Shown one piece after another: positions 28,024 through 37,472 of a stretch of 64,000 nt of DNA (position 1 is its first letter; every line of letters begins with the position of its first letter). A program made the translations under genes and the position numbers. A model generated the notes under the pieces. It saw only the letters and a list, made by a program, of their open reading frames with translations. It was not told the DNA's origin and did not search any database. The DNA comes from Rhizobiaceae bacterium (GTDB lineage: Bacteria > Pseudomonadota > Alphaproteobacteria > Rhizobiales > Rhizobiaceae): NCBI GenBank assembly GCA_029233925.1, contig JARGOX010000005.1:1-64000 (forward strand), in the 5' to 3' direction.

Positions 28024-30884
28024 GCATCGGCCTCCGTGCGGGTAAGCGCCTGATCATACCAGAGCAGCAGCTTTTCATCTTCCTGCAGCGTCTGATCTGG
28101 CAGTTTCTCGGCGATGCCGATGATTGTCTTGTAGTCCTTCGCCGCCCAAGCCGTCTTGAAACCGGTTCTAAGAACCTCGAGGCGGGACTCTTTCAACTGA
28201 CGTTTGGTCGCCGACTTGTAGGTCTCGAACTCCTTCAGCAGCGTCCGTTCGCGCTTCTGCTCCAGATCCTTTGCCTTGCTTGGATCGGGCACATACCAGC
28301 GGTCCTTTGCCTTTGCCTTTAGTCGCGGATCATGTTTCTCAAGTCCGCGAATATCCTTAAAGTTTGTGGAAAGGTAACCGTGGATCTGGCTCGGCACGTC
28401 TCCTGACGCACCGTAGCGCAGGAAGTTGTCTTCTAACAAAGCCGACAGTTCCGGGCGGGATTCATGCTTCTTCCAACCGACCCCAAGTTGCGACATGAAG
28501 TCAGGGTGGAGCTCTTGATAAGTTGAAGGTCGTTTCTTGAGGAAATCAATCAGCCAATCAATTGCGCTGCGCTCGTCCGCGACAAACATCTCCATTTGAG
28601 GCGCTTGTGCCACTTGGCTGCGTTTGCGGTCATATTCCGTAACTTGCTCGGGCAGAAAGACCATGCCATCACGATCGGGAAACCGCACTCGTAACCCGTC
28701 CTGAAATTCCTGGCTGGAGAGCGGAACCGGAAAGTTGTGTCGAACGAACCAAGCAACCATTCTGTCAAAAATTATTCTAGGATCTCTCTCTGAAATATAC
28801 TCAAGGCCGTCGACCTTAATCTTGGTAACTGGCAAATAGCCCAAGTGAGTCGTCACGAAGTCCCAAACTGATTCAATACCTCCGCCGGATCCCAAGAAGC
28901 GCGCTTCAAGTCCACCATTGGGCTTGTAGGCTGAAATGACCAGATCCTGCTTCACCGCGGTTGTTGTGGTAACGGCCTTAAAGCTACCTTGCTTCTTATC
29001 AAGCGCCGCAACATTAGCCACTACAAATCCAGCTTCCTGCAATGAGGTTTGAATAGAGTTCCAAACTGAGGCTTGGGTATTGGAAAACTCGACAGTCATC
29101 CACCTTCCAGGCTTTAGTTTTCGATAAGCCTCCCTGAAGCATTCGGTCATTAGTATGCGGTAGTGATTCAGGGTCTTTCCATGCCCCTTGTTCTGAACAG
29201 CCTCTTCGTTAATATTTGTAAATACTCCGAGCCAGGCCTCCCAAAGGAAGTTGAGTTCAGAGTACGAAATGTTTGCTCCAAAGGGTGGGTCAATGAATAT
29301 ATAGTCCAAGCTGTCATTTGGAATGAGAGTGTTTGTTGACGACCCTGTAAATACTATTTGACGAGTAGTTTGATCTCGTTTTCCAAGATACGAGGATACG
29401 TCAGCAATTCTGAAAGAAATCATTTTCAAGACAGAATATTCAATCTGGTTCGATGGGACGTAGAGAGTTCCTGCAAGTATCCCAGCAGTCTTGGATAGGT
29501 TCGTATTGAGGCGGCTAACTGCTATTTTATGCATCTTGCTCGCGCGGGGTAGTTGATCACCGACCAAGCAAAGAAGTTGTGCTGCCATTTCCGAACTATC
29601 GATGTGATGCCTTAGGCTGGCAAGTACCGACAAATTACGTTTCGTATAGAACTGGTGGACATGTGTAATCCCAATTGAGTCATTGCGTCTTGCCTCACGC
29701 CCTTCCATCATTCTGTCAGTAGGATGCCAATTTTCAATTTTTGATTTCTCGATTTTCTCAACAATTGCCAAATCAACTGAATCTGGTTTCTTCTCGTAGC
29801 GCTTCTTACCTACGCTGTAGTTGATCAACACTGGAGATTGCTTGGCTTGCTTAAAAGTCTGGTTCGTCGATGGGTCTACCTGCGTAACAAAGGCCCTCTC
29901 GATAGACCTTTTTGTTAGGGTTGCAGAGCAGTGTGGGCAATCAAACTTATCACGTACTGCGCCGACTTTTTCATCAACGGCCACGTCCCAGAATACAAGT
30001 TCTCCGGCACACTCATTGCAATTAAACGCATCAGACCAAACTGTGTAATTTATTTGACCAATTGCTGCAATATTGGACAAATCGGGGCGACCCTCTTTCT
30101 GAAGATGATGCAGGCCATCTGTGATCTTTTCAGCACTCGGGGCGTGCAGAGTTTGGTACATCCAGCCGCATTCGGAAATCACCTTCGAAAGTGACGTCCG
30201 CGCCTCTCTCGCGAAGGCAAAAACGTCAGCTGGAGAGTTGTAGTTATAAGCTATGAATGTTGCCGCTGGAGCAATATCATTAAGTATTGCTCGCCTTATA
30301 CCCAGTTTTGAAAAAGGCTTCCATACCGATCGCCCTTCTTCTTGATGTGCCTCGTAGATAATACCTGAAGAATCAACGCGAAACCCGAGAGCCTCAACAG
30401 CCGCTCTATTGCCGCACATTTGCGCTGCAACGCCTGTCATTCCAGTGCCGCAGAAGCCATCATAAATAATCTCACCAGGCTGCGTATAGTGCAGTATATA
30501 CCGCATAATTGCCCTATGCGGTACTTTAGTATGATAACTATGTGCATTGTAAATCGGGTCATTTTTTCCTTCGCTGACGTCAGCAGCAAAAGGTTCCTTG
30601 ATGTGAGGTGTTAATTGCTCATATGGCGAGCCATAACACTTAATGAAGTCACCTAAGAAAGGATTAGGACATGCTGAAAAATACGGTGGGTCCGATAGTC
30701 CTAGAATTGCCTCATCGGTTCCTTCGGGGAACCCTTCCAGCGCGCGGAAGGATGGATCTTTTAACTTCTCAGCTAACAGCTTCGAAAAATGCTCCCTCCG
30801 CGCCTCCTCGCTCGGGAAGGTTATACCGAGGCACTCGACCGGTCCGCCGCTCTTGCCGCCATCCATCTTCAGTTGATCAGTCAT
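28020..30884 (-). CDS. pglXI: BREX type 3 adenine-specific methyltransferase PglXI (DUF1156)
   Basis: 954 residues of the COG1743 type. The N-terminal DUF1156-like part has SDPPYFSACPNPF. The AdoMet-binding motif I is YDGFCGTGMTGVAA (about 140). A zinc ribbon (CNECAGEL ... CPHCSATL, about 290-325) follows. The catalytic motif IV is DYIFIDPPFGANISYSEL (about 530). The enzyme should methylate a non-palindromic adenine site and so mark self DNA while the system excludes unmodified phage. The middle of the gene (roughly 28.8-30.6 kb) is visibly richer in A and T than its ends and neighbours. It starts 35 bp after brxC and its stop overlaps the helicase start. Confidence 0.93.
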   Translation of the reverse strand: MTDQLKMDGGKSGGPVECLGITFPSEEARREHFSKLLAEKLKDPSFRALEGFPEGTDEAILGLSDPPYFSACPNPFLGDFIKCYGSPYEQLTPHIKEPFAADVSEGKNDPIYNAHSYHTKVPHRAIMRYILHYTQPGEIIYDGFCGTGMTGVAAQMCGNRAAVEALGFRVDSSGIIYEAHQEEGRSVWKPFSKLGIRRAILNDIAPAATFIAYNYNSPADVFAFAREARTSLSKVISECGWMYQTLHAPSAEKITDGLHHLQKEGRPDLSNIAAIGQINYTVWSDAFNCNECAGELVFWDVAVDEKVGAVRDKFDCPHCSATLTKRSIERAFVTQVDPSTNQTFKQAKQSPVLINYSVGKKRYEKKPDSVDLAIVEKIEKSKIENWHPTDRMMEGREARRNDSIGITHVHQFYTKRNLSVLASLRHHIDSSEMAAQLLCLVGDQLPRASKMHKIAVSRLNTNLSKTAGILAGTLYVPSNQIEYSVLKMISFRIADVSSYLGKRDQTTRQIVFTGSSTNTLIPNDSLDYIFIDPPFGANISYSELNFLWEAWLGVFTNINEEAVQNKGHGKTLNHYRILMTECFREAYRKLKPGRWMTVEFSNTQASVWNSIQTSLQEAGFVVANVAALDKKQGSFKAVTTTTAVKQDLVISAYKPNGGLEARFLGSGGGIESVWDFVTTHLGYLPVTKIKVDGLEYISERDPRIIFDRMVAWFVRHNFPVPLSSQEFQDGLRVRFPDRDGMVFLPEQVTEYDRKRSQVAQAPQMEMFVADERSAIDWLIDFLKKRPSTYQELHPDFMSQLGVGWKKHESRPELSALLEDNFLRYGASGDVPSQIHGYLSTNFKDIRGLEKHDPRLKAKAKDRWYVPDPSKAKDLEQKRERTLLKEFETYKSATKRQLKESRLEVLRTGFKTAWAAKDYKTIIGIAEKLPDQTLQEDEKLLLWYDQALTRTEADA

Positions 30885-30919
30885 CTGTTCGTCTCATTTC
30901 AAAATGGGTTGGCAGGCAA

Positions 30920-33900
30920 TCATTCGACCACGAAGCGCAGCTTGGTGGTGTCCTTCCCCTTGCAACGGTCGTTCAAGAAGGCATCGAAACGCTTACGCAG
31001 ATCCTCGGGTGTCGCAGGCGATCCGCCTTGGAGCAGAGCGTTGCGGATGTCGTCCCCCGAGACGACCACCTTATCGAGACCGGACAGCGCTTCCTGGACC
31101 GCTGCAATAAACTCAGGCGTCACCATGTCCGGCAGGGTTTTCGTCTCTGCAAAGCCCGTGACAATCTTGCGCGAAGCATCTTTCAGCAGCTCGAAGTTCG
31201 ACTGGATGATCGGATCCTCGAGGTTGTCGACGAGGGTCTGAACCCAGCCTTCCAGGAGCCGGTCGAGTTCGTCATCGAGCCGCGCAAGGACATTGGCGGC
31301 GGGTAGCAGTTCGCCTTGCTCGTTCGCGGGGCGGAAGTTGCAGTGTGGACAGACCGGCGCAGCGGCTTGTTCGGAGTCGACCAGAGAGGCGCAGCTCTTC
31401 AGCTTGTCCAGCTTTTCCTCGAAGCTCGTGAGCTGACTGGCTGGCATCAGCGAAATATTGGCCAGCGCCCGCATTGCGACCAGCCGTTCGTCATTGCGCA
31501 AGGCAGTCTTGGTCTTGTCCTCGGAAACCCCAAGTCGCGCTTTGCTGTGCAGCGCCGCGTAAGCGATCACATAGTCGTTTTTCAGCTTGTTCAGCGTTTG
31601 CCGGTGTTCGGATGCGTTCTGCGTGGTCCGATCCGCAGCAAGTTTTTCGAGAACCTGCTTCCGGGTCTCCTGCGCCTTCGTGACCCACGCGTGGTCAGCG
31701 GGCAGCACCATTTCGGCCTGGCCTAAGTAGCTGGCTGTGTTGCCGAGCTCAGCTATCAATTTCAGTAACCCCTCAACAGAGTTCAGGACGTCGAGGTTCT
31801 TCTTCTGCGCTGCGATGTCGTCGGACCCAATGCGCAAGTTCTTCAGTTTGCCCACGGTGTTGTACGGTGCCAGACTCTCAGAGAATGTCTTGAGGGCATC
31901 AAGCTTCGCGCGCCAATCACTGATTTTTTCCTCCCGAAGGAGGGACTGCCCCCAAAAGCTGAGCCTGTTGGCCATATCGGTGGTCGCAGCAAGCACACGC
32001 TTTGTCAGCGTGCTGATCTCTTCTTGGAGCGCCTTTACGGGCTCGTCGGAACCCTGCGTAGCTTGTTGGGCAAGACCCGGCGGCAGATCAAGCATTTCGA
32101 ACAGCGATCGCAGGACCGCGACGTTGATCTCCTTAGGAGCTTCTACATGCTTGAACTGCTTGAGTTCTTCGAGCGGACGCTCGGCAAGCAAAGCGACCTT
32201 TCCGGAATCGATCTTGTCACCAGTGATTGCCAGGACGATGTCGCCTGAATAGATGAGTCCGCCCAGCACCGTGACGAGCAAATCAGGTTCGAGCCGGTAT
32301 CTGGCCGGAACGAAATGTTCTACATCGGCATCTCCGCTCAGCAATTCGCCGCGGTTTAGAACTTGCCCGCTCCCCTTGGCTTTAAGCCGTGAAAGCACTT
32401 CTTGCGCATATCGAGACCGGGTTGGGTCAATGCGATCCCCATCGAGCATTTCGAGACCGTCTAGGATAACCAAGGCGTCCCTGGTTCGGGTGCCACCTGA
32501 CAGTGTTCGAAGCGCGTTCCCCACTAGTTGCTTCCGGTTGGACCCGGTGACGAGAGCAGAGAATGTCGGATAGTCTGGAGCGACATCAGAAAAACGGCTG
32601 CTCAGTGCAATACCGGCGATGACGTTAATAACATCGCGGAAATTGGCACGCTCATCTGGCCCCAAACGAGCCTTATCTCGCAGGGAGATACCCTTTGTCC
32701 AACCCCGGAGTGACTTCGCTTTGCCTTGGTATGTGACTTCGAATGCCTCAAGTTGCTTTTCCTGGAGCCACTTGCTCATATCGCGCAGAGCGTCCCGGGC
32801 TCTTTCGAGATAGACAGCTTTCGCGCCACCGCTTGCCGTCGCGGCGAGTTCCTGAGCGGCGGCATAGAAGGCCAAAAGGCGCTTGATGGTATCGTCGCGG
32901 TCCTTTAACCGGAAGAAGACCTCATCCGCCCTGTGATCATCACGAAAGCGAGGCGGATCGAACGGCTGAATAAAGAACAGGTAGAAGTCGCGTTCCGGTT
33001 GCGCGGTGGGCCGATCGTTTGGCGCGCCGAAGAAAAGATAGCCGATACGCTCGACCCGGCGTTCCTGCCATTCAATCTGATATTGCCAGATTTGGTGGCC
33101 GGTGACATAGCTCGAATCGTCCGTCCGCTCCATAAGCTGCCGAATTGCGTCGAAGTAAGCACGATCGAGTGAATCGTCGGATAGGGCTTCGGCGCGCTTC
33201 TCGATCTGGGCATCGTAGTCGACGTCCTTCTTCAAATCGAGGTAGTACTGCTCCGTGTCGGGCGCCTTGGAAATGAACTGGCCGTTGACGGTTTTCAATG
33301 TCTCCCGAAGTGTGGTTTGCACAGCGGTCAGCAAATCATCAGATGGATCCCCACCCATGTCTTCAATGCCTGGTTGGAACAAGCACAGCGTGTCGCGCAG
33401 CTCCTCGGCTGTCGGGCCAACCGGCACGTAGATGTCGCCACCTGTCGTCAGTCGATGAACCGACAGCCCATCAATGATCCGAAGCGCCATCGACTTGTAG
33501 GCGAGGCGTGTGAAAGCCTTCTCCACGCGCTCCGACAGTACCTCGGAGACTTTCAGAACCGGCCCGATGTTTGGATCAGCGCGAAGCACCGAGTTTGAGG
33601 TTACCGTCTCCCAAAACTTGTCATAACAGATCAGCCCTGGGCGATCGTCTGGGACTTCGGCCTCGAGGATCGCCTGAATCTGATCCCTAAGTGTGACCAG
33701 CGCACCGCGTTTTTCTGTGAAGACGAGGCGCTCAAAAGTTCCGATGTAGTCAGGATGCACCGGGAACAACCGAACGTACTCGTCCATGCGCTCATTCATC
33801 GAACCATAAAATTTTGAAAATGGCGTTAGGTAGGTGCGAATCTTGTCCTGCTGATCGGACGTCTTTTTCAGCAGGCGCTCGGCGACCACGAAACTTACGT

Positions 33901-34651
33901 CTTGGCGGGCGAGCAGGACTTGCGTGAAGCGATCCTTCACACGGCGCAGGCTATCGGCCACATGCTGGAAGCGACTGCTGTCAAAGATAGCTTCCTGAAC
34001 ACCGGCAACGAAGCGGAATCGAAGGTGCTTGGTGACCTCGCCAATCTCTCGCAGGAACGACAGGTCGAGAACCAGATCGTGATCTTTGCGCGATCGCAGG
34101 AATTCGAGGAACTCGTCGACGACGAGCAGGACACCATGGTTCGGGTGAACCTCGGCAAAGGCCGCCATCATCTCCTCGAAGGCAGCCTTGTTGTTGATGA
34201 CCTTGTCAGCTGGAGGGAAGGAAAAGCTGACACCGTGCTTTTCGAGGAATACCTCTAGCTGTTGCGTGATGATGTCCCGCAGAGACATCTGGCTGGATAT
34301 CTCGATGCGGTGAACCTTGAACTTCCCGGCAATTGCTGCAGCAGCATCAGCCACTTTTGGATGTTGGATCATCGAGACATAGGCCTCGTCCTCAGCCACC
34401 AGTGAAAGCATCGACATCAGATGCGACTTGCCGGTTCCGTAATTGCCAACAACCAATACACCCTTGTGGTCCACGGACTCGTTGAACGAGAGCTGGGGGA
34501 TTATCGACCTGGCGATCCGCTCGGCCATGTCATCGGAAATGACGTAGGTCGAAACCAGCTTCCTGGCCTCGTCTGGACGATTGGCGTCCAGAAGTTGAAT
34601 GACCGATTCAATCGGCTCGAACTGAATGAGATCGCCATAGCGCATCGACAT
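30920..34651 (-). CDS. brxC: BREX AAA+ ATPase BrxC
   Basis: 1243 residues from the ATG at 34651, which has an AAGGGGAA seven bases ahead. An upstream TTG at 34669 is not needed. The N-terminal ATPase domain has P-loop VGNYGTGKSHLMSML (about 66-80), the Walker B-like LLVVDEFLEFL (about 160) and LSFLREIGEVTKHLRFRFVAG. Long helical and coiled-coil stretches fill the C-terminal half, which also has a CxxC pair (AAPVCPHCNFRP near 1095). BrxC is the large ORC/Cdc6-like ATPase found in most BREX types, thought to organise the other subunits on DNA. It follows brxF with a 14-bp gap. Confidence 0.92.
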   Translation of the reverse strand: MSMRYGDLIQFEPIESVIQLLDANRPDEARKLVSTYVISDDMAERIARSIIPQLSFNESVDHKGVLVVGNYGTGKSHLMSMLSLVAEDEAYVSMIQHPKVADAAAAIAGKFKVHRIEISSQMSLRDIITQQLEVFLEKHGVSFSFPPADKVINNKAAFEEMMAAFAEVHPNHGVLLVVDEFLEFLRSRKDHDLVLDLSFLREIGEVTKHLRFRFVAGVQEAIFDSSRFQHVADSLRRVKDRFTQVLLARQDVSFVVAERLLKKTSDQQDKIRTYLTPFSKFYGSMNERMDEYVRLFPVHPDYIGTFERLVFTEKRGALVTLRDQIQAILEAEVPDDRPGLICYDKFWETVTSNSVLRADPNIGPVLKVSEVLSERVEKAFTRLAYKSMALRIIDGLSVHRLTTGGDIYVPVGPTAEELRDTLCLFQPGIEDMGGDPSDDLLTAVQTTLRETLKTVNGQFISKAPDTEQYYLDLKKDVDYDAQIEKRAEALSDDSLDRAYFDAIRQLMERTDDSSYVTGHQIWQYQIEWQERRVERIGYLFFGAPNDRPTAQPERDFYLFFIQPFDPPRFRDDHRADEVFFRLKDRDDTIKRLLAFYAAAQELAATASGGAKAVYLERARDALRDMSKWLQEKQLEAFEVTYQGKAKSLRGWTKGISLRDKARLGPDERANFRDVINVIAGIALSSRFSDVAPDYPTFSALVTGSNRKQLVGNALRTLSGGTRTRDALVILDGLEMLDGDRIDPTRSRYAQEVLSRLKAKGSGQVLNRGELLSGDADVEHFVPARYRLEPDLLVTVLGGLIYSGDIVLAITGDKIDSGKVALLAERPLEELKQFKHVEAPKEINVAVLRSLFEMLDLPPGLAQQATQGSDEPVKALQEEISTLTKRVLAATTDMANRLSFWGQSLLREEKISDWRAKLDALKTFSESLAPYNTVGKLKNLRIGSDDIAAQKKNLDVLNSVEGLLKLIAELGNTASYLGQAEMVLPADHAWVTKAQETRKQVLEKLAADRTTQNASEHRQTLNKLKNDYVIAYAALHSKARLGVSEDKTKTALRNDERLVAMRALANISLMPASQLTSFEEKLDKLKSCASLVDSEQAAAPVCPHCNFRPANEQGELLPAANVLARLDDELDRLLEGWVQTLVDNLEDPIIQSNFELLKDASRKIVTGFAETKTLPDMVTPEFIAAVQEALSGLDKVVVSGDDIRNALLQGGSPATPEDLRKRFDAFLNDRCKGKDTTKLRFVVE

Positions 34652-34665
34652 CTCGTGTTCCCCTT

Positions 34666-35124
34666 TCAATTAATTTCGAATGGGACCAGGCCGTCGATGC
34701 CGTAGTCCTGATGTTCTGGATGTCCTGTCGCTGCATAGGAAAGCCGGTTCTCCCGGAGGTCTCCCGGCCACACAGAAACGATACGACGCGCTTGGGCATG
34801 TCGCCTGAGTAAGTCTAACGGGCTGATATGCAGCGTCCTGTCGAACAGAAGTTCGATGTTGTCCATTAACAGAAGCCCATTGCCTGCGACTTCATCTGCA
34901 AGGCCCTTCAACAGATCGGCTGCCTGCAAATGTCTTCGCGTGCCTGGCACTGTGAGCAATTCACGACCGAGAACCGCGCCGACATTCAGGACCGGCGTCT
35001 GTCTGCGCGCAGATAGCTGCCCAAGCAGATCACTCTTTCCAGACCGGGGCGGGCCGATCAGGAGGATCAACTTGCTGTTCAACTTCGAGATGTCTTCAAC
35101 GAGGCGGTCGAGTGCGTCGATCAT
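34666..35124 (-). CDS. brxF: BREX type 3 small ATPase BrxF
   Basis: 152 residues. P-loop LLIGPPRSGKSDLLGQL (about 21-37), Walker B-like GLLLMDNIELLFD (about 82-94) and the sensor-like segment RIVSVWPGDLREN. This short P-loop protein is the first gene of type 3 BREX operons and is diagnostic for the type when followed by brxC, pglXI and brxHII. Its role is not established. The ATG at 35124 lies 11 bp past the end of the broken regulator. The TGA stop is 14 bp before the brxC ATG. Confidence 0.88.
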   Translation of the reverse strand: MIDALDRLVEDISKLNSKLILLIGPPRSGKSDLLGQLSARRQTPVLNVGAVLGRELLTVPGTRRHLQAADLLKGLADEVAGNGLLLMDNIELLFDRTLHISPLDLLRRHAQARRIVSVWPGDLRENRLSYAATGHPEHQDYGIDGLVPFEIN

Positions 35125-35135
35125 ACTTCAGCCCT

Positions 35136-35503
35136 CTATCGCCTTGGCAGAATTCGCGGCAATGTTGGCTGAGCCTGACTCAGCAGCATTGAGGAGCACG
35201 ATTGCTGGTTTTGTGGTCTCCGCGCATTTGGGTCCGTAGCGAGCCCAAGCTGCCTGAGCGTATAGTAGAGCAGTGCCTTGAATTCAGGGCCCCGAATATA
35301 GGTCTGCGCACTCCTGTCGTAAACCATGTTGTCCGGGGCGAAACCGACATAGCGGTTCAGATCGGTGGATGCCTTGTTCACCGATACCTTGAACTGTTCC
35401 ATCAAATCGCTACGGTGCATGTGTCCTCCCAAAACAGATGGAATTCGATGAAGTCGAGCCTTTGCTCGACACCCTCGCAAGCCTCCGAACTGTCATTGTT
35501 CAC
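35136..35503 (-). pseudogene. broken BrxR-type regulator (winged HTH only)
   Basis: Two minus-strand frames together give the N-terminal wing-helix region of a BrxR/WYL-type BREX repressor. From a GTG at 35503 one frame reads EQRLDFIEFHLFWED (35467-35423) and then runs into a TGA. The continuation HRSDLMEQFKVSVNKAS and NRYVGFAPDNMVYDRSA is in the next frame (about 35419-35300). A one-base loss (or two-base gain) near 35420 explains the break. After IRGPEFKALL the similarity ends and the frame stops at 35136, so the WYL effector domain is missing. A third frame remains open to a TGA at 35130, 6 bp before brxF. BrxR normally represses its BREX operon. A start at the internal ATG at 35421 could still give a truncated HTH protein. 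Confidence 0.7.
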
Positions 35504-35847
35504 TGCGCTCACCCGGGCTTGCCGATCTGCGCTTATCTATGCATACATATATTGTGCGTGCACTTCTACGCTATCTACGCGACAAACGTGTCGCAAGCGG
35601 AAAAACTGTTTTGTGTCAGACAGTTTGCACGTTCCACTCCAGGTTCGGGCCGACGACAGGGGTAAACGATTGACTCCAAAACACAGGCAAGACTCCCGCG
35701 CCCAAGTGATTTCAGCAAAGACATCTACGAGGGCGGCAATGGTGGGCCCAGGTCGAAGCCGCCCTATGTGGCGTGTAAATCATTTCCTCGGATCTGATCT
35801 TCTTCGGCAAATTTCCTCACTTTGACGGTCAACTTTTGAGGTCTACG
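35504..35847 (-). promoter_or_regulatory. upstream region of the BREX operon with two inverted repeats
   Basis: This 344-bp gap lies between the second recombinase and the regulator remnant and should hold the promoter for the whole BREX operon. Two clear palindromes are present: GCGACA/TGTCGC around an AACG or CGTT core at 35579-35594, and AAACTGT/ACAGTTT spaced by 10 bp at 35603-35626. BrxR proteins are known to bind inverted repeats in front of their operons, so these are candidate operators. No gene is supported in the rest. Confidence 0.5.
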
Positions 35848-37470
35848 TCAAGAGGATGAATTCTTCTCAAAGATATCCTTTGCACGCCTGAAATCGGGAT
35901 CTGTTTCGGTGATCTTGCTACGCGCGAACGCGAGATAGAGTTCGAGTTCGGACCAGTGGGACAGAGCTCGACGGCAAAGCTCGTCGAGGATCAACTCCCG
36001 CTCGCTGTCCGGCATGGATGCATAATGCTTGCGGATTATCTCAGTTGGTGTGTGCCCGAAATTGAGCTGCAAGGCGAGCTCTTCATTTATCGTCATGCCA
36101 CCACGCCCGGAGAGAAACGGGTGCTGGATCTTCCGGAAATCATGTGAAGAAATACCGCCATCAGTGATACCCGCAGCGTGGGCCGCATCCTTGATGATCC
36201 GTTGCACCGAATCATCTGATTTCCAGCACTGCGCTAGGTCAGTTGCAGCGGGTCGATAGCCGAGGCCAATCTTATTTGACTGAATGTGACGATCAGGCAG
36301 GAAGAATGGTGCATCTTCGCCGAAGCCGTTCGTGTCACGCCAACGCGCCCATGCAGCGATCGCATTGAGCAACCCGGAACCGAGGTCAAGGCAATAGGTG
36401 CGAATGTGTTTACCCAGCTTCGTGTTGACCTCCCGCGGATCCTGGTTGATCCATCGGGTATGAGGGTTCACGTGCTTGCCGCGAAGGGTGATCAGGGCAG
36501 CAATGCGTAATCCTGTTACAATGAGCATCGCAATGATAGCTCTATTCCGCAACTCTAATGGCTGCGATTGAGGCATGGCTTTGAAAATGCAAAGCGCTTG
36601 ATCGAAGTTCAGACTTGTCCCTTTCACCATGCTGGACTCGGCCGCCCGCTCTCTACGAGAAGGCTTGAAGTACCCCGGAAGATCGGGGTCCATCCGGATG
36701 TCTGGCCGACGCTGCAGCCATTTGAAAAAGGCACAGCAACGGCCCAACGTGTGCACGACCGTTGATCTGCTCAGCCCCTTGCGTCCATCCAGTTCTCGCC
36801 GATGTCGCAGCTCATCCTTGAACCCGCAAACATCGGCAATGGTGATCAATTCAAAGGCCTTGTGGGCAAGGAATGCGCTCATTTGGCCGATGGCGCGCAA
36901 ATGCGCATCAACAGTTCGCACATCCCATTCCTGATGGTTTTCGAGGAAGATCCTGTAGCCATAAAGCCAGCGCAAATTGGAACTGTTGTTTTCTGGCGGG
37001 ATTGGCGTACCACTTCTCGCAATATCCCCCGAGACCGCCTCTTCATTTACGTCGCACGAGTCTTCGGCGGTATTGCGGGAAGAAGTGAAAATTTCACCGA
37101 GATCACTGGCTGGGACTTCAACATGCAGCATGTTGTGGCAATCACTGCACACTCCTGTCACTGAGAGCCATTTGGTTTCAGTCGAAGCCGTTTGGATTGT
37201 TTCGGCAACCAATGCTTTAAACCCGAGGCATCCCGAGCAGAAAATTCGACCTTTCTCGGGCGAGCGGCCACGCGGCCAGCGCATGTTTGTCAAGAACTGG
37301 CGCAGTTTGTATCCCGCGAAGAGTTGAGGGCGCTTGTTGTCGACTGGCTCAAGGCCCCCGCGTATCCAGTTTGTGATTGTGCCATCACACACACCGAACA
37401 TCGTACAGAGCTCTTCACGGGTATAGACCCAGTGACGGCGCGCTTTGGTGGAATCGTGTCGACGTGCCAT
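35848..37470 (-). CDS. tyrosine recombinase with HTH and zinc-ribbon-like N-terminus
   Basis: 540 residues. The N-terminus (15-60; YTREELCTMFGVCDGTITNW) is a helix-turn-helix. It is followed by a four-cysteine segment, CSGCLGF and then CSDCHN about 35 residues later, that could bind zinc. A SAM-like core-binding domain (about 165-265) and a catalytic domain come next. The first Arg is in VTGLRIAALITLRG, the HxxR box is SSHDFRKIQ, and NFGHTPTEIIRKHYASM gives the late His and the Tyr nucleophile. All five catalytic positions appear present. It lies 2 bp after an AlpA-like HTH gene. It may mobilise a sub-element of the island or target a second site. Confidence 0.85.
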   Translation of the reverse strand: MARRHDSTKARRHWVYTREELCTMFGVCDGTITNWIRGGLEPVDNKRPQLFAGYKLRQFLTNMRWPRGRSPEKGRIFCSGCLGFKALVAETIQTASTETKWLSVTGVCSDCHNMLHVEVPASDLGEIFTSSRNTAEDSCDVNEEAVSGDIARSGTPIPPENNSSNLRWLYGYRIFLENHQEWDVRTVDAHLRAIGQMSAFLAHKAFELITIADVCGFKDELRHRRELDGRKGLSRSTVVHTLGRCCAFFKWLQRRPDIRMDPDLPGYFKPSRRERAAESSMVKGTSLNFDQALCIFKAMPQSQPLELRNRAIIAMLIVTGLRIAALITLRGKHVNPHTRWINQDPREVNTKLGKHIRTYCLDLGSGLLNAIAAWARWRDTNGFGEDAPFFLPDRHIQSNKIGLGYRPAATDLAQCWKSDDSVQRIIKDAAHAAGITDGGISSHDFRKIQHPFLSGRGGMTINEELALQLNFGHTPTEIIRKHYASMPDSERELILDELCRRALSHWSELELYLAFARSKITETDPDFRRAKDIFEKNSSS

Positions 37471-37472
37471 GG

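Noticed and set aside
30920-34669. TTG at 34669 as start of brxC
   Set aside because: The ATG at 34651 has a strong AAGGGGAA at proper distance; the TTG codons encode that Shine-Dalgarno sequence.
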